A stretch of 26,354 bases of DNA, taken from NCBI GenBank assembly GCA_002327525.1, contig DCWG01000058.1:1311-27664 (forward strand), in the 5' to 3' direction. The notes below the pieces were generated by a model. That model searched no databases. It saw only the letters and a list, made by a program, of their open reading frames with translations, and was not told where the DNA came from. A program made the position numbers and the translations under genes. Source of the stretch: Gammaproteobacteria bacterium UBA2168. Its GTDB lineage: Bacteria; Pseudomonadota; Gammaproteobacteria; Pseudomonadales; Azotimanducaceae. Numbering within the stretch: the first letter of the stretch is position 1; each line of letters begins with the position of its first letter. Positions 14,886 through 22,944 of this stretch are shown here, one piece after another.

Positions 14886-15392
14886 TCAGTCGGTCGCTTT
14901 CTTGAACAGCTTCTTGAATCGGTTCCCTACGGCACGTGCGGTTTCCTTGACGCTAGGTCTCGCTTCTTCCTGGGTGGCCTGAGAAACGTCTTTCCCAGCA
15001 CTCTCCTCAACCGCAGGCTCGGATTGTGCCGGCGTGACTTGCTAGACTGGGGGCGGACTCGCGGGCGGTTGAGAATTCTACTTGCCGAAAGAACCGAGCG
15101 ACTCGAGAGGGCCACCGGTCTTGATGGAATTGTAATTGGCCGGCACTGTGAACAAACACTCCGGTTGTGGACCCATGGCCAGACCTTCGAGTACCGACTC
15201 CACATTGGACACGCGGCCGCGTCTGTTACTGTGGGTCATATCGAGTTTCATCAGAACACCGTCGCCCGTCACCCAGAAGTCTCCTTCACCCTCCCCGTTT
15301 TCATCCCGCTGATGCGCGTGGTAACGCGTCATGGGCTCGCCGTTGATCGGTCACTTGCCATCATCTATCGCTACTGTCTGATCCAGGGGTAC
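14886..15392 (-). pseudogene. Hypothetical secreted-type protein gene with three in-frame stop codons
   Basis: A single reading frame can be followed from about 15392 to the natural stop at 14886-14888, interrupted by TGA at 15351-15353, TAG at 15078-15080 and TAG at 15042-15044. The translated blocks are protein-like throughout: PINGEPMTRYHAHQRDENGE, FWVTGDGVLMKLDMTHSN, LAMGPQPECLFTVPANYN, a Pro-rich linker QPPASPPPV, an Ala/Glu-rich QVTPAQSEPAVEESAGK, and a basic C terminus ending GNRFKKLFKKATD. Each stop is one C-to-T change from a common codon (CGA, CAG, CAG). The 5' part is missing: the frame runs into the MATE remnant near 15392. The middle resembles DUF4412-like or lipoprotein-sorting-type domains; I do not recognise the family with certainty. 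Confidence 0.7.
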
Positions 15393-15745
15393 TGGCAGCC
15401 TCCATCACGTGGCTCGGTGGCGCGACGTTCGTGGGATTCGTCAGCGACGATGCCGCCATCGCGGAGGTTGCGGTGACTTTTCTCTACATGGTACCAATCA
15501 GCATTGGCTTCACCGGGATGTTCAACACGGCCAACGCCTCGTTCAACGCGCTTGGCAAACCGCTGCCGCCGCTGCTGCTGTCCGCCATCCGATTGCTGGT
15601 GGTGTACATTCCTCTGTCCTTTCTCGCGGCCGCGGCATTCGGCTACACAGGTGTTTTTGCTGCCATGTCCCTGGTCAATACGGCATTCGGCCTCATCGGC
15701 CAGTGGTGGAATCGCCAGACCATCCACGCTCTCAGGCATCGATGA
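15385..15745 (+). pseudogene. MATE-family multidrug exporter, C-terminal remnant
   Basis: About 120 residues matching the C-terminal end of a MATE (NorM-type) drug/sodium antiporter: GVLAASITWLGGATFVGFVSDDAAI, EVAVTFLYMVPISIGFTGMFNTANASFNALGKPLPPLLLSAIRLL, then LSFLAAAAFGYTGVFAAMSLVNTAFGLIGQWW, with at least three hydrophobic helices. A full MATE protein has about 450 residues and 12 helices, so three quarters are missing. Upstream of about 15385 the frame runs directly into the opposing broken gene, without any linking spacer. The inner 104-codon frame starting at 15431 could be mistaken for a small membrane protein; the homology begins before that Met, which is why I call it a remnant. Confidence 0.85.
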
Positions 15746-15760
15746 CGCGCACTTGACCCC

Positions 15761-16885
15761 TTACGAGTCGCCGAACAACTCCCTCGAGATGACCACGTTT
15801 TGAATCTCGGTAGCGCCGTCGAGATACTGCGCGATCTTCGCACCTGCCAGATGACGTCCGAGGGGCGCATCGCTCTTCAACCCATTGGCACCCATGTTCT
15901 GCATGCACTGGCCGATTCCGCTGAGAGCCACGCGCGTGGCGAACTTCTTCGCATGCGAGGCAGCAAGTGTTGCCTTTTTACCGGCATCCAATGAGTCCAT
16001 CACGTGCAGCATCATCAGCCGCGCGGCGTGCAGGTCCGTGGCAACATCCGCCAGCTGCCATTGAACACCCTGCATGGAAGCGAGCGTGTGGCCAAACAAC
16101 TGCCTCTCGCGAGCGTAAGCGATCGCTGTATCCAGCGCGCACTTCAGCATGCCGCAACACATTGCGGTCACGATACCGCGCGCGAAGTCGATGCCCGACA
16201 TCGCCGCCTTGAATCCTTCTCCTGGGGGAGCCAGCATGTTGGCCGCCGGCACGCGCACATCTCGCAATCGTACACCCGCGGTACCCAGTGCATGTCCGCC
16301 CAGCAGATCATATGCGGGCTCCACCGCAACTCCGGCCGACTGCGCGTCCACTAGAAAACAGGCAATTCCGCGCCACCCGAGCGCCGGTTCGGTCTGCGCG
16401 TAGACGCTCAACAATCTCGCATGTACCGCATTGGTGACCCAGGCCTTGTCTCCGTTGATGATCCAGTCTCCTCCATCCGGCACAGCCGCCGTGGAGATAG
16501 CGGCTGCATCCGACCCGGCACCCGGTTCTGTAAGCAGAAATGCCGCGGGTGTCTCCATTGACATCAGCCCGGGCATGAAACGCGCGATCTGATCATCGCT
16601 CCCGCGAGAGGCCAGCGAGAGCATGACGTTGTTGTGCACGATCAGACAGAACGTGACCGCCATATCGGCCATGGCCAGGGCTTCGGCCGCTTCCGCGCTC
16701 TCGCGGTAACTCGATTCCTGGCCACCATGCGCACGCGGTACCAGCAATCCGGTCAAGCCACGCTCAGCCGCAATCTGTAGTATCTCACCCGGCAAACACC
16801 GCGATTTCTCCCAATCTGCGGCCGAGGGTGTCACCACCTCTTGCGCGAACGAGCGCGCGCTGTGCAGTACTGATCCGGACCCCAT
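15761..16885 (-). CDS. Acyl-CoA dehydrogenase
   Basis: 374-residue FAD enzyme forming the alpha,beta double bond in an acyl-CoA. Seen: N-terminal helical domain ending LTGLLVPRAHGG, AFLLTEPGAGSDAAAISTAA and WIINGDKAWVTNAVHARLL (FAD/substrate-binding beta domain), DFARGIVTAMCCGMLKCALDTAIAYARERQLFGHTLASMQGVQWQLADVATDLHAARLM, MGANGLKSDAPLGRHLAGAKIAQYLDGATEIQNVVISREL. The position of the usual catalytic Glu (YEGT) carries Asp in YLDGATEI; several acyl-CoA dehydrogenase groups keep the base elsewhere, so activity is not excluded. The N terminus is slightly shorter than typical (MGSGSVLHSARSFAQEVV). Start ATG at 16883-16885 with GCGAGAGAGAC ahead. The substrate is not predictable. It stands alone; it faces the MATE remnant with 15 bases between stops. 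Confidence 0.93.
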   Translation of the reverse strand: MGSGSVLHSARSFAQEVVTPSAADWEKSRCLPGEILQIAAERGLTGLLVPRAHGGQESSYRESAEAAEALAMADMAVTFCLIVHNNVMLSLASRGSDDQIARFMPGLMSMETPAAFLLTEPGAGSDAAAISTAAVPDGGDWIINGDKAWVTNAVHARLLSVYAQTEPALGWRGIACFLVDAQSAGVAVEPAYDLLGGHALGTAGVRLRDVRVPAANMLAPPGEGFKAAMSGIDFARGIVTAMCCGMLKCALDTAIAYARERQLFGHTLASMQGVQWQLADVATDLHAARLMMLHVMDSLDAGKKATLAASHAKKFATRVALSGIGQCMQNMGANGLKSDAPLGRHLAGAKIAQYLDGATEIQNVVISRELFGDS

Positions 16886-16956
16886 CGTCTCTCTCGCCGG
16901 TTGCGAGAACAGACAATAGGCGAACAGGTGCCGTTCTGGCCAGCCACTCAGCGAGG

Positions 16957-17415
16957 CTAGTCGCGCTCTTCGTCCGCGTCCCGATCGACGCGAGACCCGG
17001 CTTCGGCCTGCTCATCCGGCACCGTCTGTCCTTTCGAGGCTTCCGGCGCTACTTCTGCCGCGGTGTCCGTGTCTCTCGCCGCCGCCTCGTAGCCCTGCTC
17101 GGATTCGTCTTCGGACAACCAGCGATTATCCTCCTCGACAGACTCATCAGGCCAATCCGTAAATGGAAACGGCAGCACTTCGCAATTGAAGGTCTCAAAC
17201 GCCAGTATCTGCCACACATAGGTAGAGAGGTTCTGACCGAAGCGCAGCAGGGGCTCGTTAGCGGATCCGGTGAACAGCACCGCCACGAGCTGGAAGATAC
17301 TCACCAGCACGACGATGAATTCCGCTACGCCGTATGCGAAAGCGAATAACAACATGTACACCGCACGCATCCACACGTTGCGATTCTTCAGGTGCTCTGT
17401 GGTCTGCTCTGTCAT
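16957..17415 (-). CDS. DUF4389 membrane protein
   Basis: 152 residues. Seen: a membrane segment MLLFAFAYGVAEFIVVLVSIFQLVAVLFTG (two helices or one long hairpin), the DUF4389 hallmark NEPLLRFGQNLSTYVWQILAFETFNCEVLPFPFTDWP, and a long acidic tail (residues about 95-152, rich in Asp, Glu and Ala) that is probably disordered. Function of DUF4389 proteins is unknown; they are common in proteobacteria. Start ATG at 17413-17415 with GAGAGGATAG ahead. Genes to both sides are on the same strand but apart by 71 and 129 bases, so it is probably its own unit. Confidence 0.9.
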   Translation of the reverse strand: MTEQTTEHLKNRNVWMRAVYMLLFAFAYGVAEFIVVLVSIFQLVAVLFTGSANEPLLRFGQNLSTYVWQILAFETFNCEVLPFPFTDWPDESVEEDNRWLSEDESEQGYEAAARDTDTAAEVAPEASKGQTVPDEQAEAGSRVDRDADEERD

Positions 17416-17443
17416 GATCGAACTATCCTCTCACTGTGACAGC

Positions 17444-17471
17444 ATTAGACAAGCAAGATCGGTACCACCAA
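17444..17471 (-). promoter_or_regulatory. Possible promoter of the DUF4389 gene
   Basis: Minus-strand TTGGTG (complement of 17466-17471), a 16-base spacer and TCTAAT (complement of 17444-17449; five of six match to the -10 consensus). The gene starts 29 bases beyond. Weak -35; prediction only. Confidence 0.3.
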
Positions 17472-17476
17472 TAATT

Positions 17477-17492
17477 TATTGAAAAATCAATA
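17477..17492. repeat. AT-rich inverted repeat
   Basis: TATTGA-AAAA-TCAATA, six-base perfect arms with a four-base centre, immediately upstream of the predicted DUF4389 promoter. It could be an operator or a small hairpin; there is no adjoining T-run. Confidence 0.3.
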
Positions 17493-17544
17493 GGATGGCG
17501 GACATACCAAGGCACAGCTAGTGGCGAATTTCGCCAATCCGGCG

Positions 17545-19215
17545 TCAGCGTTGCCGAGTACGCCACTGTCCATCGACGAAAACAGGCTTGGGATCCGGTG
17601 CGAGGACGTCACCCGTCATCGCACCCGCAATCTTCTCAGCCAGCATTATGGTCGGCGCATTGAGGTTGCCGTTCGTGATGACCGGAAACAGCGACGCATC
17701 CGCCACTCGCAGTCCCTCGATACCGTGCACGCGCCCTTCGACGTCCACGACCGAATACTCGTTCACGCCCATACGGCAGGTGCCGCAAGGGTGATAGGCG
17801 CTCTCGGCGCTTGCACGAATGAAGGCATCGATCGCATCGTCGCTACTGATCTCTGCTCCGGGCTGTAGCTCGCCACGGTTGTAGCGCGCAAGCGCCGGTT
17901 GCGCCAGTATTTCGCGAGCGAGCTTGACGGATTGTCGAAAGATGAGCCTGTCTTCCTTCTCGGCGAGATAGTTGAAGCGGATGCGCGGCGCCGCACCCGC
18001 TTCATCCGAGCTGATGCACACGCTGCCGCGACTGGCAGGCAGCATCGGCCCGATGTGCACCTGATAGCCAGGGACGGGCGCGACCCGCCTGCCGTCGTAG
18101 GACATGGCGGCCGGCAGGAAGTGGAACTGGATATTGGGCCACTGTATACCTGCCGCGCTACGGATGAAGCCCCCTACCTCGAAGTGATTGGTCGCACCCA
18201 GACCATCCCGTGTCATCAGCCAGCGTGCACCGATCCAGCCTCTGTTCAGGACATTGAGCGAGCGGTTGAGCGAAACTTCGGGCGCGCAAGCCTGCTGCAG
18301 ATAGATCTCAAGATGATCCATGAGATTCTCACCCACCGGCAACGGCGCCTCCACCGGTATGCGGTGTTCGCGCAATAGCCGTTCGGGCCCAATGCCGGAG
18401 CGCTGCAAAATGCAGGGCGAGTCGATAGCCCCCGCGCACACGACGACCTCACACCCGGCTTGGCTCACATACCAACGCCGTCCTTTACGCCACACCACTT
18501 TGCGCCCGCACCCACCTTCCACACTCACGCGCTCGACCAACGCTCGTGTGGTTACCGTCAGATTGGCCCTGTCGCGCACCGGCTGCAGGTACGCTCTGGC
18601 CGCACTGCAGCGTTCGCCATCGGCCACAGTCATCGGCAGCGCGCCGAAACCCTCCTGCCGATGGCCATTGAGATCAGCGCTCAGCGCATACCCGGCCTGC
18701 TCGCATGCCTCGAGAAAAGTGCGATACAGCGGATTGCGCTGCTCGCCATTGCGCGTGGCAAGGAGACCCGAACGTCCACGGTAGGCGTCGCCGGGCGCCG
18801 CATCCAGGCACCTTTCCGCACGCCGGAAGTACGGCAGCACGTCGGCGTATCCCCAACCAACCGCACCGGTATCGCACCACCCGTCAAAATCACACCCATG
18901 TCCGCGCACGTACACCATCCCGTTGATGGCGGACGAGCCACCGAGTCCCCGGCCTCTCGGACAGCCCACGCGCCTTCCATCGAGATCCGCCTCCGGTTCA
19001 CTGACGTAGCCCCAGTTGTAGGCGCGCCGGTGTATCGGAATGGACAGCGCCGCCGGCATGCGGATGAACACACTCCGGTTGACACCGCCAGCCTCCAGCA
19101 GCAGCACCCGGCATGCGGCATCGGCACTCAACCGATTGGCCAGGACGCAACCGGCGGATCCCGCGCCGACGATGATGTAGTCGTAGTGCTGGCTGCTGTC
19201 AACGGGCTTGCTCAT
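17545..19215 (-). CDS. GMC-family FAD oxidoreductase (choline dehydrogenase-like)
   Basis: 556 residues. Seen: YDYIIVGAGSAGCVLANRLS with the GxGxxG FAD motif at 17-22, VLLLEAGG, the GMC signature 1-like GRGLGGSSAINGMVYVRGHG, VVVCAGAIDSPCILQRSGIGP (signature 2), and near the C terminus ESAYHPCGTCRMG with the catalytic His plus LRVADASLFPVITNGNLNAPTIMLAEKIA. These identify a GMC alcohol dehydrogenase/oxidase close to BetA. A GTG 18 bases upstream (19231-19233) is an alternative start; I prefer the ATG with AGGGA ten bases ahead. It is divergent from a BCCT transporter gene with about 57 bases between starts, which fits oxidation of an imported quaternary-ammonium alcohol. No betaine-aldehyde dehydrogenase or BetI gene is in the window, so choline is only one candidate substrate. 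Confidence 0.93.
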   Translation of the reverse strand: MSKPVDSSQHYDYIIVGAGSAGCVLANRLSADAACRVLLLEAGGVNRSVFIRMPAALSIPIHRRAYNWGYVSEPEADLDGRRVGCPRGRGLGGSSAINGMVYVRGHGCDFDGWCDTGAVGWGYADVLPYFRRAERCLDAAPGDAYRGRSGLLATRNGEQRNPLYRTFLEACEQAGYALSADLNGHRQEGFGALPMTVADGERCSAARAYLQPVRDRANLTVTTRALVERVSVEGGCGRKVVWRKGRRWYVSQAGCEVVVCAGAIDSPCILQRSGIGPERLLREHRIPVEAPLPVGENLMDHLEIYLQQACAPEVSLNRSLNVLNRGWIGARWLMTRDGLGATNHFEVGGFIRSAAGIQWPNIQFHFLPAAMSYDGRRVAPVPGYQVHIGPMLPASRGSVCISSDEAGAAPRIRFNYLAEKEDRLIFRQSVKLAREILAQPALARYNRGELQPGAEISSDDAIDAFIRASAESAYHPCGTCRMGVNEYSVVDVEGRVHGIEGLRVADASLFPVITNGNLNAPTIMLAEKIAGAMTGDVLAPDPKPVFVDGQWRTRQR

Positions 19216-19272
19216 TCGCGATGGTTCCCTCACTGCTGTAGGCTACGCGCTGTTTTTTTATGCCGGGTTCCT

Positions 19273-20817
19273 ATGCGGCCAGAGAACGCGACGCAGCCGG
19301 ACTCGGCAGGCAACATCGACTGGTTCATCTTCATTGCGAGTGCGATCACCGTATTCGCGGTCTGCGTGCCGCTGGGCCTGTATCCCGAGGCGGGTGCCGC
19401 GGTTCTCAACCAAGCATTCGTCTTCGTCACCGAGCGCCTCGGTGTAGGTTACATTCTCTTCAGCATTGCCGCGATCAGCCTGTTGTTGTATCTGGCGTTC
19501 TCTCACCACGGACGCGTACGCCTCGGCGGCAACGGCGATGCGCCGGACTTCTCCACTTTCAGCTGGGCGGCCATGCTGTTTTGCGGCGGTATCGGCACGA
19601 GCGTTTTGTACTGGGGCACGATCGAATGGGCGCACTACTATCAGGCACCGCCATTCCAGGTGGTGCCTGAAAGCCAGGAGGCGCTACGCTGGTCGACCAG
19701 CTACCCGGTCTTTCACTGGGGGTTCACCGGGTGGGCACTCTACTGCCTGCCGGCAATCGCCATGGCCTACGCCTACCACGTCAGGGGCATACCGGCGTTA
19801 CGGCTGAGTAGCGCCTGTGAACCCGTTATCGGCCAGTGGGCGCACCGCTTCCCGGGACGCCTAATCGATCTCACCTACATGATCGGGCTGGTAGGCGCAT
19901 GCAGCACCGGCATCGGTCTCGCCGTGCCTCTCATCTCGGCGTGCCTGCGCTGGATGTTCGACTTCGAGGATACCTACGCCCTGAAGGTGGCCGTCATTTC
20001 GCTGGTCACATTACTGTTCGCGGCGAGCGTCTGGGCCGGACTCGAAAAAGGTATCAAGCGCCTCAGCAACCTTGCTGTCTGGCTCGCGTTCGCGCTGCTG
20101 GTATTCGTGCTGGTGACGGGTCCGACCGTCTACATCCTCGAGCTGGGCACCAGTACCGTGGGATTCTTCCTGCAAAACTTCGTGCGCATGAGCACCTGGA
20201 CCGATCCCAGTGGCACGTCGGACTTCGTGGAAGCCTGGACCGTTTTCTACTGGGCCTGGTGGCTGGCGCTCGGACCCTTCATGGGTATCTTCATCACCAA
20301 GATCTCCGGCGGGCGCACCATCCGCCAGGTCATACTCGGATCGCTGGGCTGGGGCACCCTCGGCACCACCTTGTTCTTCGTCGTGCTCGGCAACTACGCG
20401 GTGCACCTGGAACTGTCGGGACAGCTACCCGTACTGGACACACTCAACAATGCCGGGGCCCCTGCCGCCGTGGTAGACGTCGTGGCCTCCCTGCCCCTGG
20501 CCGGGCTCGTGCTACCCGTCTTCTGCATCGTGTGCATCATCTTCGCCGCCACCAGCTACGATTCGGCCTCCTATACGCTCGCCTCTTCAACGACCCGGGC
20601 ACTGCCGCGAGACTCACACCCGGCGCGCTGGAATCGCGTCTTCTGGGCCGTCGCGCTTGGCCTGCTGCCCATCACCCTCATCAAGATAGGGGGATTGCGC
20701 CCCCTGCAATCGGCCGTGGTGGCCGTTTCGGTTCCCTTGTTGGTGGTCGTACTGATGATGAGCGCCGCTTTCTGGAAGAGCCTGCGCGAGGACGAGAGGA
20801 CACCGCCGATCAGCTGA
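19273..20817 (+). CDS. BCCT-family betaine/choline/carnitine transporter
   Basis: 514-residue inner-membrane protein with about 12 helices. Seen: NIDWFIFIASAITVFAVCVPLGLYPE (TM1), DFSTFSWAAMLFCGGIGTSVLYWGTIEWAHYYQAPPF, the classic BCCT stretch including the Trp box, VFHWGFTGWALYCLPAIAMAYAYHVRG, MIGLVGACSTGIGLAVPLIS, and WTVFYWAWWLALGPFMGIFITKISGGRTIRQVILG, the family signature. These leave no doubt about family; the substrate is uncertain. The hydrophobic frame extends upstream in an open reading frame lacking homology, so I placed the start at ATG 19273. A good ribosome-binding site is not visible, so the start is approximate. Its stop overlaps the stop of NnrS on the other strand by eight bases. 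Paired divergently with the GMC oxidoreductase, so uptake and oxidation of the same compound is likely. Confidence 0.95.
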   Translation: MRPENATQPDSAGNIDWFIFIASAITVFAVCVPLGLYPEAGAAVLNQAFVFVTERLGVGYILFSIAAISLLLYLAFSHHGRVRLGGNGDAPDFSTFSWAAMLFCGGIGTSVLYWGTIEWAHYYQAPPFQVVPESQEALRWSTSYPVFHWGFTGWALYCLPAIAMAYAYHVRGIPALRLSSACEPVIGQWAHRFPGRLIDLTYMIGLVGACSTGIGLAVPLISACLRWMFDFEDTYALKVAVISLVTLLFAASVWAGLEKGIKRLSNLAVWLAFALLVFVLVTGPTVYILELGTSTVGFFLQNFVRMSTWTDPSGTSDFVEAWTVFYWAWWLALGPFMGIFITKISGGRTIRQVILGSLGWGTLGTTLFFVVLGNYAVHLELSGQLPVLDTLNNAGAPAAVVDVVASLPLAGLVLPVFCIVCIIFAATSYDSASYTLASSTTRALPRDSHPARWNRVFWAVALGLLPITLIKIGGLRPLQSAVVAVSVPLLVVVLMMSAAFWKSLREDERTPPIS

Positions 20818-21958
20818 CCCGCGGGCTCAACAGATAACGGCCGTAGCCGACAGCGAACGCCGCGAAACCCGCACACCACACCATTCCCGCCACCAGCTGC
20901 GGTTGCGCCGCTGCTCCCGGCAGGTAGGGCGCGGCCATCCGCAGCAACGCACTCACGCCAATCAACAGATACACCGCCGTCGTGAGAGTATCGGCAGTCA
21001 ATTGCCGCCCGGTATGACCCAGGCTCGCGCGCGTCATCACGGCAACCGTCATCAGGCCCACAGCACCCGCTGTCAGGGCATGCAGACCGGTCCCTGCCGC
21101 GAAGACCGACGGTGCGAGAATCTCCACCCCCAGCAAGGTGAGGGCCAACGACAACCACAGATAACCAACGTGCAGCACCGCCAGCAGTATTTCCTCCCGG
21201 GTCGCGAGCCCGCACCAGCGTGAAAGTCTCACCAGATTCAACGCGCCCGCCGCCACCAACGCCCATCCGGAGAGCACATCGTGAGGCGCCATCACCCAGG
21301 CCAACAGCGCCGCGGCCGACAGACCCAGCGCATACAAATCGAGGCGGCCCGGGGCCGCCGGCAGCCGTTCGTGCCCCCGGGCGCGCAACCAGTTTCGGGT
21401 GAAGTTGGACGCCAGGCGTCCACCGATCAGGCACAGCATCCACACCACGCAGGCGAGCCCGAAGCGTACTCCGTAGCTGGGATATCCATCGACGATTACC
21501 TCGACGTACCAGAGTACGTTGGCAGCTCCCATCAACGTGACCGCCACCGCCACACCCAGGTTGCGGTAGTTGCGGGCATGCAGGATTCGTATCCAAAGAT
21601 GCAGCGCAAGCGACAACAGAAACAGGCAATCGATCGCCCCCGTGAGCAGGAGCGGAGGGAACATCACATTGGCCAGGCGAGCCGCACACCAGAGAACGAA
21701 CCACGCAACGAGAGACGCACCGCTCACGGACTCAGTCCTCGTCCAGTTGGGCAGCGCCGTGAACAGGAAGCCAGCAAGCACGGCGGCCGCGTAGCCAAAC
21801 ACCAGTTCGTGTCCATGCCAGAGCAGGGGCACGACGCCATCAGCCGGCACCACCACGCCCCGCAACGCAACCATCCAGGCACCCATGGAGGCGCACGCAA
21901 AGACACCCGCTCCCAGGAAGAACGGGCGGAAGCCGCCGGAGAAGATCAGTTTCAGCAC
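20810..21958 (-). CDS. NnrS-family membrane protein
   Basis: 382 residues, about 12 hydrophobic helices. NnrS proteins are heme- and copper-containing membrane proteins induced by nitric oxide that help cells tolerate nitrosative stress. Seen: SGGFRPFFLGAGVFA at the N terminus, WHGHELVFGYAAAVLAGFLFTALPNWT, the family hallmark with conserved His, then LCLIGGRLASNFTRNWL and HALTAGAVGLMTVAVMTRASLGHTGRQL. The start is GTG at 21956-21958, 13 bases after the stop of the SDR gene; a longer open frame exists but its extra 43 residues are the shadow of the SDR C terminus. No nitrite or nitric oxide reductase genes lie in the window. It probably shares a transcript with the SDR; whether they share a function is doubtful. 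Confidence 0.9.
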   Translation of the reverse strand: MLKLIFSGGFRPFFLGAGVFACASMGAWMVALRGVVVPADGVVPLLWHGHELVFGYAAAVLAGFLFTALPNWTRTESVSGASLVAWFVLWCAARLANVMFPPLLLTGAIDCLFLLSLALHLWIRILHARNYRNLGVAVAVTLMGAANVLWYVEVIVDGYPSYGVRFGLACVVWMLCLIGGRLASNFTRNWLRARGHERLPAAPGRLDLYALGLSAAALLAWVMAPHDVLSGWALVAAGALNLVRLSRWCGLATREEILLAVLHVGYLWLSLALTLLGVEILAPSVFAAGTGLHALTAGAVGLMTVAVMTRASLGHTGRQLTADTLTTAVYLLIGVSALLRMAAPYLPGAAAQPQLVAGMVWCAGFAAFAVGYGRYLLSPRVS

Positions 21959-21971
21959 GCCGCGTGTAGCA

Positions 21972-22868
21972 CTACGACTGGCTCTCGGCCATGCGTTTGC
22001 GCATCCAGCTCCAACCTTCCGTGGCGCCGGACATATCCAGCAGCTCGTCCTTGCGCTCCAGCAAGTCCTCGTAGGTGACATCAGCACCCAGTTCGATGTC
22101 TTCGTTGTTGAAGATCGCGGCCGTCGAAAAGCGGCCGTTTCCGGCCTGGATGACGCGGCCCGTGGGTGCGTCCTCGCTGCACATCAACAGCACAGCAGGG
22201 GTTACCAGTTTTGGGTGCCGCGAGGGATCCGGATTGTCCGGATCCACCTCCACCCCCGGAATGGTGCCTATCAGCCGAGTCTCCGCCGCGGGTGCGAGTG
22301 CATTGACCCGGATGTTCTTGGACCGCCCCTCGATAGCGAGTACATTGACGAAGCCGAGCATCCCCATTTTGGCAGCACCATAGTTCGCCTGTCCGAAGTT
22401 GCCGTATATTCCCGATGTGGAGCTGGTCATCACGATACGCCCGTAGTTCTTTTCGTACATGATCGGCCAGGCGGCATGGGTGACATACGCCGTTCCGTTG
22501 AGGTGCACGTCCATCACGATGTCCCAGTCATCCAGCGCGATTTTCTTGAAACTCTTGTCACGCAGAATTCCGGCATTGTTGATCAGAATATCCACAGTGC
22601 CGAAGGCGGCAACCGCGTCATCGATGATGGATTTCGCCCCCTCCCGGTCGGAAACCGATGCCTTGTTCGCTATCGCAATGCCGCCGTCGGCCTCGATCTC
22701 GGCGACCACGCTGTCCGCCATGTCTCCGGATCCGGTGCCATCGCCGCTGCCACCGAGATCGTTGACTACAACCTTCGCACCGCGCCGGGCGAACTCCAGC
22801 GCATGTGCCTTGCCGAGGCCCCCACCCGCGCCGGTAATAACGACCACCTTGTCTTTGAAGTCACTCAT
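21972..22868 (-). CDS. SDR-family 3-hydroxyacyl-CoA dehydrogenase (MFE-2/HSD17B4 type)
   Basis: 298 residues. Seen: cofactor motif GAGGGLG at 13-19, VNDLGGSGDGTGSG (the long loop typical of the D-3-hydroxyacyl-CoA dehydrogenase domain of multifunctional enzyme type 2), NNAG at 97-100, ILRDKSFKKIALDDWDIVMDVHLNG, Ser150-152 in MTSSTSG, Tyr163 and Lys167 in YGAAK, LAPAAETRL and the C-terminal SWMRKRM tail. Members oxidise D-3-hydroxyacyl-CoA or related steroid substrates with NAD. The adjacent genes (NnrS downstream, PhyH-like divergent) do not point to a particular pathway; an acyl-CoA dehydrogenase gene is 5 kb away. The start is ATG at 22866-22868; CAGG stands ahead of it. Confidence 0.92.
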   Translation of the reverse strand: MSDFKDKVVVITGAGGGLGKAHALEFARRGAKVVVNDLGGSGDGTGSGDMADSVVAEIEADGGIAIANKASVSDREGAKSIIDDAVAAFGTVDILINNAGILRDKSFKKIALDDWDIVMDVHLNGTAYVTHAAWPIMYEKNYGRIVMTSSTSGIYGNFGQANYGAAKMGMLGFVNVLAIEGRSKNIRVNALAPAAETRLIGTIPGVEVDPDNPDPSRHPKLVTPAVLLMCSEDAPTGRVIQAGNGRFSTAAIFNNEDIELGADVTYEDLLERKDELLDMSGATEGWSWMRKRMAESQS

Positions 22869-22944
22869 GTCTTGTACCTGTTTCCTGCCGAATTTCTAGA
22901 TGACATAGTGCGTGAGTATCATCGTCATCCACAAGAGGCAGTTC

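Noticed and set aside
15042..15353. Recoding of TAG/TGA (pyrrolysine or selenocysteine) in the broken hypothetical gene
   Set aside because: Three stops of two kinds, all one C-to-T step from common codons, plus a missing 5' end, fit decay better; no recoding hairpin was seen.
15431..15745. Small intact four-helix membrane protein
   Set aside because: MATE homology continues upstream of the first Met, so this is the end of a truncated exporter, not a small gene.
18460..19272. Upstream extension of the BCCT frame by 271 codons
   Set aside because: The extension lies opposite the GMC oxidoreductase gene and has no homology; the transporter itself begins at 19273.
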